NCBI GenBank assembly: GCA_002633005.1
Contig: NMRA01000111.1
Location: forward strand, 52,360-116,359
From: Phoronis australis
Taxonomy: Eukaryota > Phoronida > Phoronidae
Length of the DNA stretch: 64,000 nucleotides
Direction of reading: 5' to 3'
This document shows, one piece after another, positions 57,293 to 64,000 of this stretch. Within the stretch, counting starts at the first letter, position 1; each line of letters starts with the position of its first letter. Position numbers and translations under genes: made by a program. The notes beneath the pieces were generated by a model. It was not told the DNA's origin, ran no database searches, and was given only the letters and a program-made list of their open reading frames with translations.

Positions 57293-59581
57293 ACTACATC
57301 TGCTAGGCGGAGGATTTTGGGATCCAATCTCCATCAATTTCTTTGCCGATTTAAAAAAAAGTAAGACGAGATCGCCCAACTTTGTGTAACGCAATAGTAA
57401 TGCATTTTATTTCTCTGGGAAAACTACCCTAGCAAGGCTGCTTGACTCTTGTCGATATTAACCGTTGTAAGTGTCCGTGCCACTGCCAATGCAATCCCCC
57501 GGTTAGACCTACCTGACAAGGTTACGTGAGATTTTTCTCGATGTGTATTACAAGTGAGTCATTAATTATTAGTTTGTCGGATTGGCAGTGCGTCATCGCT
57601 TACATTTGGAAACTTGACCTCACCACGCTCATTTCCACGTGTAACATTGTTATCTGTCCTGTGATCGTGACCGAAAGGGGTTATGTAACCGTGTGAGTTG
57701 AAGAAGTCTAAAAAGGGAAAAAGCCAAGGCAAGACTAGCTACACTATGTCAGCTGATGAGTACTAATTCTTAACTAATTGGCCAATTTTCTGTTTTTGAC
57801 ATTTAATGTTCTGTAAGTTCTAGCAGTATCGGATATGAGTGTGACTTGATTTTCAAAGGACTTCGATTGGTAAAAGAATGGTGAGTGTTGTCTATTCTTA
57901 GTTAGTGAACAAACCGTTAAACAGGGTTGGAAGTCCATACATTGAAAGTCTAGACTTTATTCATCACTCAAATTTCATGTCAAATATTAACCTGCACACT
58001 TCGAAATTAAATCTCTTGCTTACATTCATCTGCATAAGTAATATAGTGGATATAACTACTCGCAATTTATCAAGCTCTTCAATTGAACTTATTCACTTGA
58101 AGATTCGCCTTTTTAATATTCGCTTGGCACTCTGTTGTTTTCATTTTTACTTAGCGGAGAATTTGTGAACTAAAGCATTCACTAAGCTCACTAGCTGGCA
58201 TTTGGGTCAGTACATAGATGTCATTAGGTAAAAAACTGAGAGTATAAAATGGCAGACAATGTGATTCGCCGTTGTTAAAGAATGGTAAAAAGAGGGGACG
58301 TTTAACCAGGTAAGACGGGTGAAATAAAATGCAACACAAAATGAATGCATTAAAAACTAACTCCTTGATTAAGCTTGGTTTCTGGTGTGAGAACAACACC
58401 ATTAATCGGTTATTCTGCTGTTCTCTTTATGGTCCTATCATGTGTTAACTTTGAGTGCCATGAAATATTAGAACGCCATCTGTGGGCCTATTCCTGTTGT
58501 CTCCAATTTTTCAATCTGCTGTTTTGTTATCACAAGGTTGTGCACAGTTCACAACATATAACCAGAACTGGTTGCACCTTATTAGAAATCTTGAGTATGT
58601 TATTATCAGCAAACCGAAATTCTGACCAAATTGTGCTTCGGCATAGTTGTCACTACCTCCTGAAACGCGTCGCTTTACGAAACCCAAAAAAGTTGAGCAA
58701 TTGGCACCCACACATGTTGTGCATATTGTTTTAAAATTGAAATCGGAGTTAAAAGTACTTTCGCACATTCTGGCGTGCTACATTTTGATCTGTTTTGTTG
58801 TGAAAGGACCGCAAATAGAGATGTAATGAACTGGAAAAGTGAGCTTCGCTTAAATTGCCAAATTTTTACCCCATCAATTCCTAGCTTTGTTTTAACGTTC
58901 AGTCATCCGCAGCTTAGTAGTGATGTTGTTTGGTGGTGGCCAATCTCATTTGATCGTACATCGAATTTCCACACTGTACTCTGTTCCCTATATTTTAACT
59001 GAGAATTAACAATTTAGTTGTCTTTGAGATAATCAGTGAATCAGGCACGTGAATGCATTTTCTTTTGAAGTTTGTTTCTTGTGATATTCAAGACTTGAAA
59101 CCTTAGAACGAATTTTTATTTTCGCTTTGTCGAATTTCTGTCTAGAATCAATAAAAAGATTGTTGCTGCTACCATCGGTACCATTAACTTGTTCACACTG
59201 TGATTTTCTTCATTACAACCATGTGCACCCATGAATTTTGCAACCTAACTGTTGGATTCCAATGTACAGACAAAAAGGTTGTCAGATTTTGAGTCGCGTT
59301 ATTTGATCACAGATGTCTTTTATGTTGATATGTGATGACTTAGATTTCATGAGCTGAGAAACACCTTTCGTTCATTTCAGTGCAACTTGTTGGGATCTGG
59401 TTAAAGAGATATGCCAGGCAATTTTTATCTTATCCTATATTTGCTTCCGAGGTCTTATTTTAAGTTGGTATGGTTTTAAAATGTTTTGCAAGTGTCACTT
59501 TCCTTGGACAAAAGTTTTCGGCTTAAAGAAATCAGAAACTTCTTTTTCGTCAGTTTGAGTGCTTGAAGTTGAAACTCAGTC

Positions 59582-59849
59582 GAAGAGATTATGTTGAGAT
59601 ACTCGCATTCATACTGTAGTATCAATAGTATTATGCATTGTCTTGTAGGAAGAGATGATGTGGAGATACTCTCATTCATACTGTAGTATCAACAGTATTA
59701 TACATTGTCTTGTAGGAAGAGATTATGTCGAGATACTCTCATTCATACTGTAGTATCAACAGTATTATACATTGTCTTGTAGGAAGAGATTATGTCGAGA
59801 TACTCTCATTCATACTGTAGTATCAACAGTATTATGCATTGTATTGTAG
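59582..59849 (+). repeat. POR: 67-bp tandem repeat, four copies, each ending in a splice-acceptor-like TAG
   Basis: Units begin GAAGAG at 59582, 59649, 59716 and 59783; the real POR exon begins GAAGAC at 59850, exactly one more period. Each unit ends ATTGT(C/A)TTGTAG, the POR acceptor. Period constant at 67 and near-identical copies point to recent expansion. Confidence 0.92.
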
Positions 59850-62800
59850 GAAGACATGACAAGTGAAGCTGAGGCTGCAGAAGGTGCACCTGAGGCATTC
59901 CTAAGCACCCTGGATATCTTTATATTGGGAGCTCTCATTGGCTTCATTTTTTACTGGTTGTTCATCAGAAACAAAAAGCAGGAACCAGTTGCCATTAAGA
60001 AACTCACAGTAGTCAAGTAAGTGAAACATGGTAGTCTGATGCAAAAGTGGACAGTTTTGATAGGAGCTTGCGTGAACATGTACAATTTTTCAACTCTTCT
60101 GCTTTGAGAGCTTTTTAGAAATGTACAATTCATTTCTTTTGTCATAATGCGTCAGTAAATAGAATTTCCAAAATAGTTTCAAAATTAAGCCGTTAATTTT
60201 AAAATTTATTCATTGAGAAAACAATTGAACTAATGTTAGCAAGAAGTGTTTAACAAAACTTCAAAAAATATATATCAAGTCTTGGCCATCCATCTAAATC
60301 ATTAATCCTAACATTATACTTTCATGAAACTATTCCGATTACTATGCACACACACGAAATGCACATTGAATTCATTAAAAAATTAATATTCTTTAGCATG
60401 TTGATTTTTGTTTTGGTATTTTAATATGATGCAATTCGCAAATGCATTTTAGAAAAAAATATGCATCTTCTATTAATAATATCTTGGAATTTGCATTCTT
60501 TTCTATTTTGACTTTGAATGAAAAGTCACATACACAATACTCAGTTGCATTTAGATTGTGTTGAAATTGATACATCAGCATGCCTGTGATAGCTCCACTT
60601 GAAAAATATTCACTTTCAGCATAATACTGCTAGACGGTAAATTAATTAACAAAGTAGTTGTTTAGTTCAGTGGCAGGTCGAGATTCGTTTTAGGCAATTT
60701 TTCTTATATTTCAAGATTTTTTTTGATTTATTCAAGAATGTTTAATTACAAACCTGCTCATTTTGAGTTTTCATTCTGTAAATTGTCCTATACAGCTTAT
60801 TAGTACCTACTGCAGCCAGAGTCTTGGATTTTTATCATTTTTTGTAACTTAATATGGCGCAACAATGAAATCTTATCTCATTAAATAAATAGTTTTAGTG
60901 TTTCTTGGGTATGTGGTCTGTCATGTGACTGTACATATTTCTGTAATGCCAGTTCTTGATTTAGACTCCAGTACTTAGTAATGACTTGCATTCTAATTAT
61001 TTTATTGTTTGTTGCCTTTCTTAGACCTCCAGTTGCCACTTCAGGATTTGATTCAAGTTTTATAAACAAAATGAAACACTCTGTAAGTATCACCTAGCTT
61101 ATCAGTGCATTAGAAACTTATGAAAATGTATGGTTCACTATGTACTTTGTGGTCTAGAGTGATGTTGTATAATTCATTTCTGTCAGAGTTCCGAGGCACT
61201 GTCTTGTGTTGCTTTACCGTTAGCCAAACTCCGGTCTATCGAAACTCCATCTCTGCTCCCTTTAACTTTTCCACTCACTCGTCTCTGCTAGCAACACTGG
61301 AGTTACCACTGGTTCTCTGGATTTAACAAAAGATGGTGAAGTTGATGTGCTCTCTACATTAAAGTTAATGTTTTGCATATTACTACCTCCTGTGATTACT
61401 ACCTTAGGAGGGAAGTTTATCTTTCCCGTTGCAGGGTAGTTGTGTAATTCTGCATTTGAATCCACCTATTTTGGGAGGTGTTTTGATGGCTGCATCAGGG
61501 AGTTATGCTTTCTTACTAACCAGAACGCGTCAAAACAAGAGTTGCATCATTAAGGGGAAAGCGACATTAGTCCTTGAAATTTCTGCATTCTGGTGATATG
61601 TGATTGTTTTGGTCATATAATTTCCTGAAACTTGATTGGGCAAGGTCATTTTTACTAATTACTGCTCGTGAGAAAAGAATAACTTTGTAAAAAAAGTTGT
61701 TGTGTTTCCTGAGAAAGAAGCGTATTCCTAAGAAAATAATTGTGGTGCATGAGAAAGGAATTGTGGTTCTTGAGGAAAGAACGGGAAAAGGATACTGTTG
61801 GTGAGAATGTTTGTGTGGCTCGTGATTGAGGAAGACTTGTCACTCGTGATGCGTAACACCATTTCTAAAATCTATTAATCTGTTTACACCAACCTCCAGC
61901 CTGTTGGTACGTTTTGGTTAGTGACTTCTCTGCTCATATTCAGGTGTTACAGTCTTCTTAGAACAAGCATGTATGTATGGTACACTCGTGGTGGTCGATG
62001 ATGAGCTCTTTTTACTTTTCAATTGAGTTAGTCAGAGACCTTTGTTTATTTATTATTTATTTATCAATGTAATATTTACAATGAGGGTTGCCCCATCAGT
62101 TCACACTGCTTTCCATGAGGGTCCTCAGAGACCTTTAGACTGTCATTTCAGTACTCTCACCAATATACTACCAAGTCATCCATTGCTTTTAATCAAAGGT
62201 GCTGTCAACTTACGTCCTGTTAAAAAGCTATTAACAAAGCCCCTTACCATTCTAAAACTGCTCTAACAAAGCCCCTTACCATTCTAAAACTGCTCTAACA
62301 AAGCCCCTTACCATTCTAAAACTGCTCTAATAAAGCCCCTTGCCATTCTAAAACTGCTCTAACAAAGCCCCTTACCATTCTAAAACTGCTCTAACAAAGC
62401 CCCTTACCATTCTAAAACTGCTCTCAACATTAACCTTACTCAGATTAGCAATTCTCAAATTTTCTGACTGAGGGTTGAATCTACATTATTGTGTAAAAGC
62501 AAATTTATTCCTATTTAACTTTTGTTTAACTTTTTTAGTAAGACATTACTTTCCTTATTTCATACGAGCAAGTATTTAGTTTTGAGTGTCTGTATGAATT
62601 GGAATGTTTTGATGTTTTTAGGGAAGGAACGTTGTGATATTCTATGGTTCACAAACAGGAACTGCGGAAGAGTTTGCAGGTCGCCTCAGCAAAGACTGTG
62701 TTAGGTACGGGATGAAAGGAATGATAGCTGATCCAGAAGAATGCGAAATGGTTAGTGCTAGTAGACTGTGAAATTGTGTGGTAGTTTTTATTCCAAGCCA

Positions 62801-64000
62801 AGTTTTAATTATTTAAAAGCGTTGCTGGAGATTAGTGGGTCTGCTGTGTCAAAGGACAGACTCCAGGATACAGCTGAATTGTAGGCATGAGATTATGAAC
62901 ATGATGCTATGTTATGTGTAAATTACAACACTACACTCCAAAAAAGTTGTAATTTTCTCAAACACTTGTGCTATGAACCCACCGTCTGTTTAAAGAAGCA
63001 ATTGGATTTACACCACTTGCAATTAAAAATTGGTCTCAATTAGTTCTCTTAAATAGTAAGTGATTTCTGGACTTTGGAACAACAGACACTTGGTTGTAGC
63101 TTGAGATCATGATCAGTACATAAAGTGACTGGCCAGGTGTGCTTTAGATCATCATCAGTGCACAAATTGATCTGCCAGATCAAGCTAACTTGTTGATGCT
63201 GGTCTCAAGCAATAACAAGTTACCCCTTCTTCCCAACTTTTTGAATTCACTTTGAATCTATTAGGAACTATTGTAAGGCCAATTTTATTTCAGGTGGTCC
63301 AAAACTTATTTAGTATTTGCAAGTTGCTCACACCTTTAATGATGATTATAATAAAGAGTGAGCTGTGCAAAAGCCTTGGCTATGGATACGCTTGCAACTT
63401 TTGATAATACAGTCCAGATATTGTTCCTTGACCTATTGTAACTCTCTGCTCGTGGGCTAGAGGCCTTCGAGTTCTTTTCTTGGAAGTGACAAAAATTGTC
63501 ATATTCTCCCACTTCATAGTTGCTGAATAAAGATTTAGTCAAATAATATGAGCCCATCACAGTCCACAAATAGTCAAATGGAAATTATCTCAGTAACTAA
63601 CAGTTATGTGCATGTTCTCAGAGACAGTGTCCTTTTCTCAAGTGAGATTTAACTGTTTTTCAGAAATGTTTTTGTGGAGCCAAAGACCAAATTTTTGTCT
63701 TAAGTCCAAATTCACTTTTCATGAAACAAACCTCAGATATTAGACCTACACCTGTTGTGACTCACTGCTGGTTGGCTGGAGGACTTTGTATTTTTTCGTT
63801 ACTGAGTCTTGTGAGCTGATAAGTCATGATTTCTTATCAGTTATCATTGCAAAAGGCAGCTTTAATACTATGCAATAACACTCTGGTCTCCTTAATGTTT
63901 ACTCATTCTTATAAGCAATGTGAATGAAGAAGCATATTTGTGAAAACAACCCTGTGAACTAAGCTTTAGGTGAATGCTGTTGATTTCCTTAATTTTGTTC
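59850..64000 (+). CDS. POR: NADPH-cytochrome P450 reductase, first three coding exons (partial)
   Basis: ER-anchored flavoprotein that passes electrons from NADPH through FAD and FMN to microsomal P450s. Coding exons: 59856-60016 (exon from 59850), 61025-61082, 62622-62750; 116 residues, in frame throughout, with donors GTAAGT, GTAAGT and GTTAGT. The N-terminus has acidic residues, then a membrane anchor STLDIFILGALIGFIFYWLF followed by basic IRNKK. The third exon begins the flavodoxin-like FMN domain: NVVIFYGSQTGTAEEFA binds the FMN phosphate, followed by RYGMKGMIADPEE. Everything from the rest of the FMN domain on lies beyond the window; 62751-64000 is intron in which I see no further exon. 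The start Met is 6 bases into the exon, so a noncoding 5' exon probably lies upstream. Confidence 0.94.
61665..61830 (+). repeat. Degenerate short repeats around GTGAGAAAG/TTGTGGT
   Basis: Irregular units such as TTGTGGTTCTTGAGGAAAGAA and TTGTGGTGCATGAGAAAGGA repeat about every 30 bases. In POR intron 2. Confidence 0.5.
62232..62423 (+). repeat. 32-bp tandem repeat, six copies
   Basis: Unit TAACAAAGCCCCTTACCATT plus CTAAAACTGCTC at 62232, 62264, 62296, 62328, 62360 and 62392, nearly identical. In the POR intron just before the FMN-domain exon. Confidence 0.92.

Larger units (their letters stand above)
57051..59849. promoter_or_regulatory. Divergent CCT6/POR intergenic and promoter region
   Basis: The CCT6 ATG (57050, minus) and first POR coding exon (59850, plus) face away from each other across 2.8 kb, suggesting a shared or bidirectional promoter. 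Near the CCT6 end lie TCTCGCGAGA and a CRE palindrome. A sequence ending in a strong donor (GTGAGT at 57881) could be the end of a POR noncoding first exon. Apart from the tandem repeat at 59582-59849, the rest (about 57900-59580) shows nothing I recognise. Confidence 0.5.

Overview
This is a nuclear genomic window from an animal: intron-rich, AT-biased and full of decaying transposons. The genes are metazoan (an NCoR/SMRT-type corepressor, chaperonin subunit CCT6, NADPH-cytochrome P450 reductase and a rhodopsin-class GPCR). Penelope-like, LINE, hAT-like and Harbinger-like remnants, plus a cysteine-rich NCoR module that human NCOR1 lacks, point to an invertebrate. A marine invertebrate deuterostome or lophotrochozoan would fit, but I cannot fix the phylum from sequence alone.

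Layout. 1-5004: no exon recognised; three repeat copies. 5005-28874 (+): 25 coding exons of NCoR, missing only its extreme N-terminus; every exon junction keeps frame and the stop follows the conserved acidic tail. 28875-30330: short convergent intergenic space. 57050 down to 30331 (-): CCT6, complete in 14 exons, 531 codons plus stop. Its first intron, about 15.5 kb (41373-56913), holds an intact intronless GPCR on the opposite strand (48512-49594), a broken paralogous GPCR 5' fragment (43933-44115), a Penelope-like remnant, a 2.2 kb hAT-like element, a 1.8 kb TA-flanked inverted-repeat element and other repeats. 57051-59849: divergent promoter region shared by CCT6 and POR, with a TCTCGCGAGA element and a CRE palindrome. 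59850-64000 (+): the first three coding exons of POR; the rest lies beyond the window.

The genes do not form one pathway. NCoR is a nuclear repressor scaffold, CCT6 a cytosolic folding subunit and POR an ER electron donor to P450s. Two general points stand out. Tandem repeats have grown across splice sites: four 67-bp copies each ending in the POR acceptor, and a roughly 120-bp array carrying the CCT6 exon 5 donor. Several transposon insertions can also be dated relative to each other by nesting. No new multi-gene system such as a defence island or biosynthetic cluster is visible. The most unusual items are the splice-site repeats, the nested GPCR pair and the Harbinger-like insertion whose removal restores a LINE frame.
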